Positions 11,353 to 20,318 are shown, counted from the stretch's first letter. The stretch: 64,000 bases of DNA from Burkholderia sp. Bp9143 (GCF_003853645.1 NZ_QTPO01000022.1:1-64000), one strand, 5' to 3'. Made by a program: numbers and translations. The notes: a model not told the origin generated them from the letters alone.

Positions 11353-12033
11353 TCAACGACCCAGACGCCGATCCCGCAGAAACGCATTCAACTCGCCGCC
11401 CGCATGTTCGATGTGACGCTTGAGCAGCGATGCCGCCGTGCGCGCATCGCCCTTGCGGCACAATGCGACCAACTCGGCATGTTCGGATTCGGCCACGTCG
11501 CGCGCGGCCTCGGACAACGACAGCTGCACGCGCGTGTAGCGGTCAGTCTGCTGCAGCAGCGACGCGACGATCGCCGCCGTCTTCGGCTGGTCGGCGCGCG
11601 ACAGCAGCACATGATGCAGCTCGGTGTTCAGTTCACCCCAGCGTCCGGACTGGCTCGCGTGCAGCACCGCGCTGTATTCCTCGAGGATCGCATCGAGCCG
11701 CGCGAAATCCTCGGCGGTCAGTTTCGGAACCGACTTTTTCAGCAGCACGGGTTCGAGCAGCGCGCGCAACTCGAACAGTTCGGTGATGTCCTCCGGGGAC
11801 AACTCCGAGACGATCGCTCCCTTGTGGGGCAGGATCTTGACGAGCCCCTCGCTCTCCAGCTGCACGAGGGCTTCGCGCAGCGGGATGCGGCTGATGCCGA
11901 GCTCGGTCGCCAGCGCATCCTGGCGAAGCTGGTAGCCGTCGACATACTCCCCTGTCAGGATACGGCGGCGCAATTCATTCGCTGCGGCTTCGGCGCGCGT
12001 GGCGTAGACAAGAGCAGGGCGTTTCTCGTTCAT
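11353..12033 (-). CDS. GntR-family regulator, FCD (FadR/VanR) subgroup
   Basis: A 226-residue transcription factor. The N-terminal winged helix (residues about 12-75) has the family signature LATELGISRIPLREALVQLE and the wing LVKILPHKGAIV. The C-terminal FCD ligand domain (about 85-215) is all-helical, with metal-ligand-type histidines in LNTELHHVLL and KRHIEHAGG. Members repress carbohydrate-acid or amino-acid catabolic operons and release DNA on binding a carboxylate. Neighbours suggest two possible targets: the TRAP operon next door (palindrome at 10438), or the MHS symporter/DHDPS pair near 40 kb. The regulator's own upstream site at 12096 closely resembles the sites at 40 kb. Codon usage matches the GC-rich backbone, not the block that begins upstream. 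Confidence 0.88.
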   Translation of the reverse strand: MNEKRPALVYATRAEAAANELRRRILTGEYVDGYQLRQDALATELGISRIPLREALVQLESEGLVKILPHKGAIVSELSPEDITELFELRALLEPVLLKKSVPKLTAEDFARLDAILEEYSAVLHASQSGRWGELNTELHHVLLSRADQPKTAAIVASLLQQTDRYTRVQLSLSEAARDVAESEHAELVALCRKGDARTAASLLKRHIEHAGGELNAFLRDRRLGR

Positions 12034-12366
12034 GTTGCGGTTCGGACGGAGGATGGCGGTCAGGCAGGCGCCGGTGCGGCGGCGGATATTGCATATTTTC
12101 TACAATATTAGCAGAGCGGTCTTGCGGTCGAGGGTCGGTGGCCGCATGGCTTCACGCTGCCGCGCCCTGCGGGCGGCCGACAAAAAGGTTCTTCGTGGAT
12201 TTCCGCGGATATCGCTTGCCAACCCTCAGCGGACGGTCACTGAGTCGACCAACCGTGGGTCCTTTTGGGTTGACAGCGGTCATACGATGGCCGGCATCGC
12301 TCCGACTTTCCTGCAAAGGAGCCATCATCCCCGTTGCGGAAGAGAATCACGTCACTCCCTGGTCGC
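12034..12366. other. Left junction of the lower-GC block
   Basis: About 330 bases between two minus-strand regulator genes. It holds the AT-rich site at 12096-12110 and otherwise no gene. GC content falls from here rightwards. No integrase, tRNA end or direct repeat matching the right side near 38.5 kb was found by eye. Confidence 0.4.
12096..12110. promoter_or_regulatory. Candidate operator TTTTCTACAATATTA upstream of the GntR gene
   Basis: Lies 63 bases before the GntR start, within an ATATTG-N11-CAATAT dyad. It differs at only 2 of 15 positions from TTTTATACAATATTC at 40108-40122, in front of the MHS symporter gene, which suggests the same protein binds both. Confidence 0.45.
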
Positions 12367-13236
12367 TTAAAGGATCAAGGAGTTGCCCAGCACCCTCGCG
12401 GCTTGGTGCAGGGGTTCGAAATACCGTTCAGCTGCCTCCTTCTCAGTGATTAGATTCCCGTGGATGATGATATTCAGTCCAGCGACATAATTGCCGGCGC
12501 TGTCCCGTATCGGCACGGCGATCGAGCAAAGATGCGGCTCAATCTGCTCGCTCGTGAATGCATAGCCATCCGTACGGACCTTTTGAATCAGGACCTTTAG
12601 TTCGTCCGGATCCGTCACCGTATGTTTGCTATATGCCTGGAACCGGTTGGTTCTAAGGTAGTTTTCCAACTCCGGCTCTGGCAAGTGCGCGAGTAGCGTT
12701 CGACCAATCGATGCGCAAAAGGCCGGTAGACGCCGACCAACATTCAGCGCCGGAGAAAGCACGCGGGAAGAGACCGAACGCGCCAGATAGACGATTTCGT
12801 CGCTATCGAGCACAGCGAGCGCGCACCCGTGGCCTAACGATTCTCCGAGTTGATCAAGAATGGGCTGAGCCAGTACGGCAACGGGCGAGGTCGACAGGTA
12901 TGCGTGTCCCAGCGTCAGGATTCGCGGCCGCAGATAGAAATGCTTGGAGTCGTCCATCGCGGCAAAGCCGAGTTTCGTCAGGGTGTACAGACTCCGGCGA
13001 GCCGCTGCTCGCGGTATCCCGGTCAGATAGCTGACTTGAGCGATTGAAATCCGCTTGCGCTTCTCCGACAAAGTGAGAATCACTGCCAGTCCACGCGCCA
13101 ATGCGGTAACGAAGTCGGGGTCATCGCGGTACCGCGCCATCGCGCCAGCGAGATAGGAATGTGGGTCGAGGCCCACCGGCGACGACGTGATGTCCTCGCT
13201 GCCCGCGGGCTGCTCCGACTTGACCCTGGATTTCAT
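12367..13236 (-). CDS. IclR-family regulator (PcaR/PobR-like)
   Basis: A 289-residue regulator. I use the ATG at 13236 because GGGAG lies 9 bases upstream; an ATG 13 codons earlier has no such site. The N-terminal winged helix (about 40-105) includes RKRISIAQVSYLTGIPRAAA and the recognition-helix region RRSLYTLTKLGFAAMD. The C-terminal IclR effector domain (about 110-285) includes SIGRTLLAHLP and IAVPIRDSAGNYVAGLNI. The PRAAARRSLYTL recognition helix is typical of the PcaR/PcaU/PobR branch, which senses protocatechuate, 4-hydroxybenzoate, quinate or shikimate. It diverges from the iolC-like operon. A long perfect inverted repeat lies in the shared promoter region (13350-13374) and is its probable operator. 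Confidence 0.88.
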   Translation of the reverse strand: MKSRVKSEQPAGSEDITSSPVGLDPHSYLAGAMARYRDDPDFVTALARGLAVILTLSEKRKRISIAQVSYLTGIPRAAARRSLYTLTKLGFAAMDDSKHFYLRPRILTLGHAYLSTSPVAVLAQPILDQLGESLGHGCALAVLDSDEIVYLARSVSSRVLSPALNVGRRLPAFCASIGRTLLAHLPEPELENYLRTNRFQAYSKHTVTDPDELKVLIQKVRTDGYAFTSEQIEPHLCSIAVPIRDSAGNYVAGLNIIIHGNLITEKEAAERYFEPLHQAARVLGNSLIL

Positions 13237-13742
13237 AAGATTTGCTCCCAAAAATTCCACACGTTCAACCGACACACCCGACTCTCAGCCGGGATCGCCG
13301 ATCTCTGGTCTGACGAAACCAAGTCGTCCTTTCAAAACATGGTGACACGAAAGTGTGCGTATGTCGCACACTTTGTCGACACTCGCCCACTTTCGCTCTG
13401 AAGAAGACGTTAGGATTCAGTCAAACGCAGGTCGACCCCGACCTACGCTCAATAATCCGGGCCGTTGTCGCCGGGCCGCCGAAGCCAATATCCAACGGTT
13501 GACGTCGCGGGAATAGCAAAAGGAAAAGAGACAGACATGCAACAACCAGATCCTCGCCGACCATAAGGCGCGAGCGAAGCACGGGAATCGCTCACGCAAC
13601 CGTGCTTCCCGACGTTCACCGTCGACGCATCCTGGCGACAGATCTCGCCTCCTAGCCATCGGCTTTTTCCGCGTTTCCAACTTATTGACCAAATGCGGCT
13701 CATCCGATCACAGGGTGATCGATACCTGAAATCGATAAAATC
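13237..13742. promoter_or_regulatory. Divergent promoter region of the IclR gene and the iolC-like operon
   Basis: About 500 bases. It contains the IclR-type dyad (13350-13374) and a half-site-like CCCACTTTCG at about 13386. It also has a nine-codon ORF (13537-13566, MQQPDPRRP) behind a good ribosome site AAAGGAAAAGAG. The last could be a leader peptide or the start of a deleted gene. No other coding signature is seen. Confidence 0.5.
13350..13374. promoter_or_regulatory. IclR-type operator: AAAGTGTGCG-N5-CGCACACTTT
   Basis: A perfect 10+10 inverted repeat with a 5-base centre, 114 bases upstream of the IclR start and about 370 upstream of the iolC-like gene. Length, symmetry and location fit autoregulation by the IclR protein plus control of the divergent operon. 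Confidence 0.7.
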
Positions 13743-15740
13743 ATGGAACTTAGTATGCCTAACATTGAAAAAAGCCGATTTTCTGCTGGACGCTCCGTCG
13801 ACGTCGTGTGTCTCGGCCGACTGGCGGTCGATCTTTACGCGCAGCAAGTCGGCGCGCGCCTGGAGGACGTCTCGAGCTTTGCCAAGTACCTCGGCGGTTC
13901 GTCAGCGAACATCGCATTTGGCTGCGCCCGTCTCGGACTTAATTCGTCAATGCTGTCTCGCGTCGGGAACGATCACATGGGTCGTTTCCTGACCGAGACG
14001 CTGATGAACGAGGGTTGTGATGTGAGCCATGTCCGCATCGACGCGGAGCGCCTCACTGCATTAGTCCTGTTGGGACTGAAAGACCGCGACACCTTCCCTC
14101 TTGTCTTCTACCGTGACAACTGCGCCGACATGGCGATCGACGAATCGGACTTCGACGAGTCGTTTATCGCATCATCAAAGGCCCTGTTGATTACCGGCAC
14201 GCATTTCTCGACAGATCAGGTGAATCGCACAAGTCGTCGCGCCCTTGAATACGCACGCCGCAATGGGGTTCGCACAGTCCTCGATATCGACTATCGACCG
14301 GTTCTGTGGGGACTGGCCGGGAAGGCCGACGGAGAAACCCGATTCGTCGCGAATGAAAGCGTTTCCGAGCATCTGCAGGACATCCTCCCGTTGTTCGACC
14401 TCGTCATCGGGACCGAGGAAGAGTTTCTCATCGCTGGAGCAACTCAGAATCTGACACAGGCGCTCGCTGCCGTTCGCGCCGTGACTGACGCAACACTCAT
14501 CGTGAAACACGGCCCCCTCGGCTGTCAGATCATTGAAGGCGCGGTGCCGATGTCGATCGACGACGCGCCGATTCACGGTGGGGTCCGAGTCGAGGTCTTG
14601 AATGTGCTTGGTGCCGGTGACGCATTCGCGTCCGGCTTTCTCTCGGGCTGGTTGCGTGACGAACCCCTTGATGCGTGCGCGCGCATGGCAAACGCATGCG
14701 GCGCCCTCGTCGTGTCGCGTCACGGCTGCGCGCCCGCCATGCCGACCCCCGCGGAACTGGCGCACTTTCTTGAAGCGGCAGCGCAAGAGCCTGCTCGAAT
14801 GACTCGTCCGGATCTCGACTCCAGACTCGCGCATCTGCACCGGGTATCGCCGGCCCGCAAGGAATGGACCGAAGTGCTTGGCTTCGCCTTTGACCATCGG
14901 CCGCAATTCCTCGAAATGGCGCGGCAAAACGGCGCAGACGAAACAAGAATTGCCGCATTGAAGGCGCTCTTCGTGGAGGCTACCGCTCAGACCGAAAAGC
15001 ACCTCGCTCTGGAAGGCAGAATCGGCGTGCTGATCGACGGGCGCTATGGCCAGGACGCCCTGAATGCTGCAACGGGGCGCGGCTGGTGGATCGGTCGCCC
15101 CGTCGAATTGCCAGGTTCCGTTCCACTTGCGTTCGACCACGGTAGGTCCGTTGGAACAACGCTGATCGACTGGCCGCAAGAACACATCGCGAAGTGCCTT
15201 GTGCAATATCATCCGGATCACCCCGCCGAGTTGCTGCTCGAGCAAGAGACCCAGATCCAGGCGCTCTACGACGCAGTGAAAAAGAGCGGCAACGAATTGC
15301 TGCTCGAAGTCATCGTCCCTAAAAATGGTCCTGCGATCAAGGACGATACGGTGTACCGGGCCCTCACCCGTTTGTACAACATTGGCATTTTCCCGGAGTG
15401 GTGGAAGCTTGAATCGATGAGCCGCGCTCAGTGGCATGACATCGACCGGCTCATCGCAGAGCGTGACCCCTACTGCCGCGGTGTCGTGTTGCTCGGTCTG
15501 TCCGCGCCGATCGACAAGGTGTGTGAGGGATTCAAGGCAGCAGCCTCGTCCGCTACGTGTCGCGGTTTCACGGTAGGTCGGACGATCTTCAACGAACCGA
15601 GCCGTGCCTGGTTCGCAGGTGAAATCGACGATAGCGAGCTGATCGCCCGCGTACGCAAGACGTTCGAGACCTTGATCGAGGCGTGGCGCGCTGCACGCGC
15701 GAATGCCGAAAGCCTGGTGTCGCAGGAGCGTACAGCATGA
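13743..15740 (+). CDS. iolC: 5-dehydro-2-deoxygluconokinase fused to a DUF2090 aldolase-like domain
   Basis: A 665-residue two-domain protein. Residues about 18-335 are a PfkB-family kinase. They show the N-terminal GGSSANIAFGCARLG motif, VLDIDYRPVLWG, and the catalytic GAGDAFASGFL (Asp near residue 290). This phosphorylates 5-dehydro-2-deoxy-D-gluconate (DKG) in inositol catabolism. Residues about 350-655 are DUF2090, a TIM-barrel domain thought to be the DKGP aldolase that replaces IolJ in proteobacteria, giving dihydroxyacetone phosphate and malonate semialdehyde. The fusion is normal in Burkholderia and Rhizobium. The first ATG has a poor ribosome site; an ATG four codons on (13755) is an alternative. 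It overlaps iolD by ATGA. DNA is visibly less GC-rich than the flanking backbone. Confidence 0.9.
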   Translation: MELSMPNIEKSRFSAGRSVDVVCLGRLAVDLYAQQVGARLEDVSSFAKYLGGSSANIAFGCARLGLNSSMLSRVGNDHMGRFLTETLMNEGCDVSHVRIDAERLTALVLLGLKDRDTFPLVFYRDNCADMAIDESDFDESFIASSKALLITGTHFSTDQVNRTSRRALEYARRNGVRTVLDIDYRPVLWGLAGKADGETRFVANESVSEHLQDILPLFDLVIGTEEEFLIAGATQNLTQALAAVRAVTDATLIVKHGPLGCQIIEGAVPMSIDDAPIHGGVRVEVLNVLGAGDAFASGFLSGWLRDEPLDACARMANACGALVVSRHGCAPAMPTPAELAHFLEAAAQEPARMTRPDLDSRLAHLHRVSPARKEWTEVLGFAFDHRPQFLEMARQNGADETRIAALKALFVEATAQTEKHLALEGRIGVLIDGRYGQDALNAATGRGWWIGRPVELPGSVPLAFDHGRSVGTTLIDWPQEHIAKCLVQYHPDHPAELLLEQETQIQALYDAVKKSGNELLLEVIVPKNGPAIKDDTVYRALTRLYNIGIFPEWWKLESMSRAQWHDIDRLIAERDPYCRGVVLLGLSAPIDKVCEGFKAAASSATCRGFTVGRTIFNEPSRAWFAGEIDDSELIARVRKTFETLIEAWRAARANAESLVSQERTA

Positions 15741-17653
15741 ATCGCGTCGAACGCCGTGCCGTAGTACGAGACGAAAATGCTGATTGCCAGACGCTTCGTC
15801 TCACCGTTGCACAAGCTATCGTACGCTATCTCGGCGCGCTCCGGACTGAATCGGGGGAACCGCTCTTCGGCGGGGTTTTTGCGATCTTTGGTCACGGCAA
15901 CGTCGCGGGTATCGGGGAAGCGCTCTATCAATACCGCGACACGTTGCCGACTTATCGCGCGCATAACGAACAGGCGATGGCGCACACCGCCATCGCCTAC
16001 GCGAAGGCACACATGCGCCGGCGCATGATGGCCGTCACCACCTCGATCGGTCCCGGGGCCACCAACCTCGTTACTGCCGCCGCGCTTGCACACGTCAACC
16101 GGTTGCCGGTGTTGCTTCTTCCTGGAGATACCTTCGTATCGAGAGCGCCGGATCCGGTGTTGCAGCAAATCGAAGACTTCCACGACGGCGGTGTCTCGGC
16201 CAACGACGCGCTCAAGCCCGTATCGCGGTACTTCGATCGAATCATCCACCCGGCTCAGTTGCTGAGCGCGTTGCCGCGTGCCATTCGTGTACTCACCGAC
16301 GCCGCGATGTGTGGCCCCGTGACACTTGCACTGCCACAGGACGTACAGACGATGGCATTCGACTACCCGGCATGGTTCTTCGAGCCGCGTGTCGTCGAGT
16401 TTCATGCACCAGAAGCGGTACCTCGTGAGATCGAGCGTGCGGCCGATTTGTTGCGCCACGCCGAACGCCCGCTAATCGTATCCGGCGGTGGCGTGCTGTA
16501 CGGCGGGGCCGCGAATACCTTGCGTCAATTTGCCGAGCGGCATCGTATTCCTGTTGCCGAGACGCAGGCCGGAAAAAGCGCGCTTGCGTGGGATCACCCT
16601 CTCCTGCTCGGCGGCGTCGGTGTGACCGGCGCCACTTCCGCAAACGAGGCTGCCGCCGAAGCAGATTGCATTGTTGGTGTCGGCACCCGACTGCAGGACT
16701 TTACGACGGGATCGAACTCGTTATTCGCCGGGGCGAGACTGATCAGCATCAACGCGAACGCTTTCGATGCCATCAAGCAGAACGGCATCGCGGTCGAAGC
16801 CGATGCCTGCGCCGCGCTCGAAACCTTGAGCGCCGCGTTGGGAGAGTGGCGTGCCCCCTCGCCGTGGACGGCCGGTGCGCAGCGGCGCGCGCAACGCTGG
16901 CGCGACACCGTCGCTCTGGTCACTCATACGTGGCTTGACGGACGTCTTCCCAACGAAGCCGACGTCATCGGAGCGGTCCAACGGTCGAGTGAGCGATCTG
17001 CCAGCGACGACATCGTGGTCTGCGCGGCCGGAACACTCCCGGCGGATCTCGAGAAGTTCTGGCGCACCAGCACGCCAGGCGGCTATCACATGGAATACGG
17101 CTACTCATGCATGGGTTACGAGATCGCCGGTGGACTGGGCGTGAAGCTCGCCCGACCAGAACGCGAAGTCATCGTGATGGTGGGCGACGGCAGCTATCTG
17201 ATGATGAATAGCGAACTCGCTACTTCGGTGATGCTCGGCGCCAAGCTGATCGTCGTTCTCCTCGACAATCGCGGCTTTGCCTGCATCAACCGGTTGCAGC
17301 AAGCGTGCGGGAGCGCTCCATTTAACAACCTGCTTGACGATTGCCAGCAAGGGCCCGACGGCGCCCCGATCATCGATTTCGCACTGCACGCAAGATCGAT
17401 GGGCGCTCTCGCAGAGCATGTTGCCAGCCAGAAGGATTTCGACGCCGCGATGCGACGCGCGCGCGCGACCGATCGAAGCTATCTCATCTGCATCGACACC
17501 GATCCCAACCGGCCGTCAAAGGACGGCGGCTGCTGGTGGGAAGTTGCAGTCCCCGCGGTCTCCCAGCGCGATGCTGTACGGGACGCGCGAACGGGTTACG
17601 AAAGCGCGCTGGCCGCACGCGCAAAGCGTTCACGAGCTGCGCGAGGAGAATGA
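15737..17653 (+). CDS. iolD: 3D-(3,5/4)-trihydroxycyclohexane-1,2-dione hydrolase
   Basis: A 638-residue thiamine-diphosphate enzyme that hydrolytically opens the ring of trihydroxycyclohexane-1,2-dione to 5-deoxy-glucuronate. The ATG overlaps the iolC stop (ATGA). The N-terminal PYR domain contains FGHGNVAGIGEAL and the catalytic-glutamate segment TYRAHNEQAMAHTAIAYAK. The central domain is TPP_M. The C-terminal PP domain has the ThDP/Mg motif MVGDGSYLMMNSELATSVM followed by LLDNRGFACI. Length and motifs match IolD rather than glyoxylate carboligase or acetolactate synthase. Followed two bases later by iolB. Confidence 0.92.
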   Translation: MNRVERRAVVRDENADCQTLRLTVAQAIVRYLGALRTESGEPLFGGVFAIFGHGNVAGIGEALYQYRDTLPTYRAHNEQAMAHTAIAYAKAHMRRRMMAVTTSIGPGATNLVTAAALAHVNRLPVLLLPGDTFVSRAPDPVLQQIEDFHDGGVSANDALKPVSRYFDRIIHPAQLLSALPRAIRVLTDAAMCGPVTLALPQDVQTMAFDYPAWFFEPRVVEFHAPEAVPREIERAADLLRHAERPLIVSGGGVLYGGAANTLRQFAERHRIPVAETQAGKSALAWDHPLLLGGVGVTGATSANEAAAEADCIVGVGTRLQDFTTGSNSLFAGARLISINANAFDAIKQNGIAVEADACAALETLSAALGEWRAPSPWTAGAQRRAQRWRDTVALVTHTWLDGRLPNEADVIGAVQRSSERSASDDIVVCAAGTLPADLEKFWRTSTPGGYHMEYGYSCMGYEIAGGLGVKLARPEREVIVMVGDGSYLMMNSELATSVMLGAKLIVVLLDNRGFACINRLQQACGSAPFNNLLDDCQQGPDGAPIIDFALHARSMGALAEHVASQKDFDAAMRRARATDRSYLICIDTDPNRPSKDGGCWWEVAVPAVSQRDAVRDARTGYESALAARAKRSRAARGE

Positions 17654-17655
17654 CG

Positions 17656-18495
17656 ATGAGCCTGCTGGTAAAGGGGTCTGACAAAGGACAGACCATTAGT
17701 CGGGTAACGCCTGAGTCGGCTAACTGGAAGCATGTCGGGTTTGCCGCCTATCGTATCGGGCAAGGCAGTTCCGTGACGATCGACGAGCCGAGGCGCGAAG
17801 TATGCATCGTGGTTCTCACCGGAAGTGTGAGCGTCGAGGCTGGCGAACAGCGTTGGGAGTCAATCGGTACTCGACAAAGCGTCTTTGAAAATCAGGCACC
17901 GTATGCCCTGTATCTTCCGCCCGGCCTTCCCGGACGCGTGTACGCCGAAAGCGCAGCCGAAATAGGCGTTGCCAGCGCACCCGGGACAGGCGTCTTCCCA
18001 CCGCGCCTGATCACTCCCGACCAAATGAAGCGCACGACACGCGGGACGGGTGCGAACACCCGCTACGTCTGCGACATCCTCCCTCAGACCGAGCCCGCCG
18101 AAGGGTTACTCGTTGTCGAGGTGATAACGCCAGGGGGCCATTCGTCGAGCTACCCGCCCCATAAACACGATCAGGACAACGTGCCGATCGAAAGCTCGCT
18201 CGAGGAAACGTACTACCACCGCCTTGATCCGCCGCAGGGGTTCGCGTTTCAGCGCGTGTATACGGACAACCGCGATCTCGACGAAACGATGACTGTCGAA
18301 AACCACGACGTCGTGATGGTGCCGCGCGGTTATCACCCGGTTGTCGTCCCTTATGGCTACGACAGCTACTACCTGAACGTCATGGCCGGAGACAAGCGCA
18401 CCTGGCATTTTGCGAACGATCCCGATCACGACTGGATCGCCGTGCGGGACAGAAAACGCCTCGATGCGACGGCAACGAAAGAGGAAAAGCAATGA
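17656..18495 (+). CDS. iolB: 5-deoxy-glucuronate isomerase
   Basis: A 279-residue bicupin of the IolB family that isomerises 5-deoxy-glucuronate to 5-dehydro-2-deoxygluconate. The ATG at 17656 sits 8 bases after GAGGAG; an ATG at 17650 overlapping the iolD stop is too close to that ribosome site. Metal-ligand region: SSSYPPHKHD, then ESSLEETYYHRLDPPQGFAF, and a third histidine in PRGYHPVVVPYGYDSYYLNVM. These are the hallmark segments of IolB. It overlaps the next gene by ATGA, so iolC-D-B and the first TIM-barrel gene are translationally coupled. Confidence 0.92.
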   Translation: MSLLVKGSDKGQTISRVTPESANWKHVGFAAYRIGQGSSVTIDEPRREVCIVVLTGSVSVEAGEQRWESIGTRQSVFENQAPYALYLPPGLPGRVYAESAAEIGVASAPGTGVFPPRLITPDQMKRTTRGTGANTRYVCDILPQTEPAEGLLVVEVITPGGHSSSYPPHKHDQDNVPIESSLEETYYHRLDPPQGFAFQRVYTDNRDLDETMTVENHDVVMVPRGYHPVVVPYGYDSYYLNVMAGDKRTWHFANDPDHDWIAVRDRKRLDATATKEEKQ

Positions 18496-19277
18496 GCCGG
18501 CCAAAGCTTGCGGTTAACGCGGAAATGACGTTCACGGATCTGCCCTTCTACGAGCGGATCGGACGCTTGCACGATCTAGGCTTTCGCGTGGGCCTGTGGA
18601 GCCTGGACGGCTACGATGTCGATCGGCTTGCCGACACGGGTGCGACCTATTCGATGATCGACGGATGCGGCCGCGGTAACCTGGCAGTGTCCGACGCATC
18701 CGACGCGATGATCGCGTCAATTGCGGAACAAATTCCACTTGCCAAGGCCATCGGACGACCGTCGCTGAATCTGCACGGCGGCAAGCTGACCAAGGATGGT
18801 CCCGCGGTGAATCCCATCTGGCACGTAACAGGTGAGATGTGGATGAACGCGAGGAGCACGCTGTGCCGGATCGCCGAGCTAGGCGACCAGCACGACGTCG
18901 ATTTCACGATCGAGAATCTGAATCCATTGGATCATCCGGGCGTCCCCTTCCACAGGGCGACTGACATTCTCGCGCTCGTCAAATCGGTCAACAGCCCTCG
19001 TATCCGCATGAACCTTGATCTTTTTCATGCACAAAAGGATGGCGGAAACCTGGTCGATTTGCTCGAAAGGTGCCGTGGCTATGTGGGAGAAGTCCAGATT
19101 GCCGATGTGCCCATGCGTGACGTTCCCGGTCGCGGAGAGATCCACTATTCCAACATCGTCGACGCGATGGTCAAGCTTGGATACGACTGCAGCGTCGGCC
19201 TCGAGGCATTTGCGCCGGGCGATTGCGAAGCCGAGCTCGCCAGATTCAGAACCATTTTTTCGGCGTTTCACGGCTGA
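18492..19277 (+). CDS. Hydroxypyruvate-isomerase-like TIM barrel protein
   Basis: A 261-residue member of the xylose-isomerase-like (AP endonuclease 2) superfamily, closest in layout to Hyi/OtnI. It begins KLAVNAEMTFTDLPFYERI. Likely catalytic glutamates are in FTIENLNPLDHPG (near residue 140) and in CSVGLEAFAPGD (near 240), with metal ligands in RIRMNLDLFHAQ and EVQIADVPMRDVPGRGEIHY. These positions match Hyi-type isomerases. The gene overlaps iolB by ATGA. In a pathway with IolD/IolB it may act on an inosose-like or C3 hydroxyaldehyde/ketone. The ENLNPLDHPG and PGRGEIHY motifs are well kept, so an isomerase role is favoured over dehydratase; the substrate is inferred only. Confidence 0.75.
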   Translation: MSRPKLAVNAEMTFTDLPFYERIGRLHDLGFRVGLWSLDGYDVDRLADTGATYSMIDGCGRGNLAVSDASDAMIASIAEQIPLAKAIGRPSLNLHGGKLTKDGPAVNPIWHVTGEMWMNARSTLCRIAELGDQHDVDFTIENLNPLDHPGVPFHRATDILALVKSVNSPRIRMNLDLFHAQKDGGNLVDLLERCRGYVGEVQIADVPMRDVPGRGEIHYSNIVDAMVKLGYDCSVGLEAFAPGDCEAELARFRTIFSAFHG

Positions 19278-19315
19278 CAGGCAACCCGAAAAATCAGAGC
19301 ATGAGGAGTCGTCGA

Positions 19316-20236
19316 ATGAAGATTGGTGCCATCACAAACCACATTAGCGAAGACCTTGAGTACGGTCTCAAGGTATTGCGCGAGTTGAACCTCCCTTACG
19401 CAGAATTCTGCGGCGCGTGGAACCTCTCCGCCGGCTGTCACGATGAAGTGCAGACAGAGGAAATCGTGCGACTTGTCAAGGCATCAGGGTGCCCTGTATC
19501 GGCCGTCTCGCCGCGCTCGTTCTACATGCTTCCGGTTCTCACGACCGATGTCGCCGACGCGGAGTATCAGCAGGATCTCGCCGCATTCCGCAAGTCGATT
19601 GCGCTTGCAAAGCGGCTCGGTACCCGGCTCGTGCGTGCGATGCCGTTTCAGCGACCACCGGTAATCTTCGGTGCACACGGCGCTGAACGGTTCCTCGCAA
19701 ACCAGAACCGTGCGTGGCCCAGCTTGCTCCGGCTATACGAGGAGCCATTGCGTATCGCTGAAGAGAACGACATTGTGATCGCAGTGGAAACGGGCTTCGA
19801 TACGATGCTCAGTTCCTGTTCCCTCGCCGCACGTATGGTCGAGGAAATGGGATCGAAGCATCTGCGCATCATGCTCGACACCGGCAACAACCTCTATTCG
19901 ACCGAGACGCCCTATCCGGAAGCCTACGAGAAGATTCGCGATTATCTCGTGCACATCCAGCTGAAGGACGCGCGCGTGGACGTCAAGAACGGCACCGTCG
20001 AATTTTGCGCACTGGGCGAAGGCGATCTGGCCGAATATCTTGTGCCGCTTGCGGATGCACTTCGCGCCGACAACTTCGACGGCGTGGTCTCGCTGGAAAA
20101 CGTCTACCGCCCCGTGGGCGATACCCTCGAAGAAAGCTTCCGTCGCTCAGTGGGACGATTCATCGAAGTGTTTGGCTCTGCCCCGGAATCGACAGGTCAC
20201 AAGGAAACTCGGAAGAGCGTCGCGACGAGCGAATAG
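19316..20236 (+). CDS. Sugar phosphate isomerase/epimerase-family TIM barrel
   Basis: A 306-residue xylose-isomerase-like protein (start chosen at 19316 after GAGGAG). It begins MKIGAITNHISEDLEYGLKV. Putative metal-binding acids are in DIVIAVETGFDTML (Glu near residue 160), LRIMLDTGNNLYS, YLVHIQLKDARVD and GVVSLENVYRP. Relatives include inosose dehydratase (IolE), IolI isomerase and assorted epimerases. Sequence alone does not separate these. Position right after iolC-D-B-hyi makes an inosose dehydratase-like step plausible, since the pathway otherwise lacks IolE. The C-terminal 20 residues are polar and probably disordered. Confidence 0.7.
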   Translation: MKIGAITNHISEDLEYGLKVLRELNLPYAEFCGAWNLSAGCHDEVQTEEIVRLVKASGCPVSAVSPRSFYMLPVLTTDVADAEYQQDLAAFRKSIALAKRLGTRLVRAMPFQRPPVIFGAHGAERFLANQNRAWPSLLRLYEEPLRIAEENDIVIAVETGFDTMLSSCSLAARMVEEMGSKHLRIMLDTGNNLYSTETPYPEAYEKIRDYLVHIQLKDARVDVKNGTVEFCALGEGDLAEYLVPLADALRADNFDGVVSLENVYRPVGDTLEESFRRSVGRFIEVFGSAPESTGHKETRKSVATSE

Positions 20237-20256
20237 TCGCGCAGTCACAGGTCGAA

Positions 20257-20300
20257 GCTGTTCTTGAAAGCTTCAAGCAGCCTCGACATAAATTTATGTC
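20257..20300 (+). promoter_or_regulatory. Two consecutive dyads between the TIM-barrel and dehydrogenase genes
   Basis: GCTG-TT-CTTGAA-AGC-TTCAAG-CAGC (20257-20281) is a stem with a two-base bulge. It is followed 3 bases later by the perfect 16-base palindrome GACATAAATTTATGTC (20285-20300), directly before the TAGGAG ribosome site of the next gene. This could be an operator with an internal promoter, or an RNA processing/attenuation element. Confidence 0.45.
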
Positions 20301-20318
20301 TTTTAGGAGTATTGAATC

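Noticed and set aside
13743-15740. iolC as a frameshifted pair of genes because of its double length
   Set aside because: The frame is continuous and the kinase plus DUF2090 fusion is a normal arrangement in this group.
16400-17653. Glyoxylate carboligase instead of IolD, given the hydroxypyruvate-isomerase-like neighbour
   Set aside because: Length of 638 residues, the FGHGNVAGIGEAL and HNEQAMAHTAIAYAK motifs, and coupling to iolC and iolB point to IolD.
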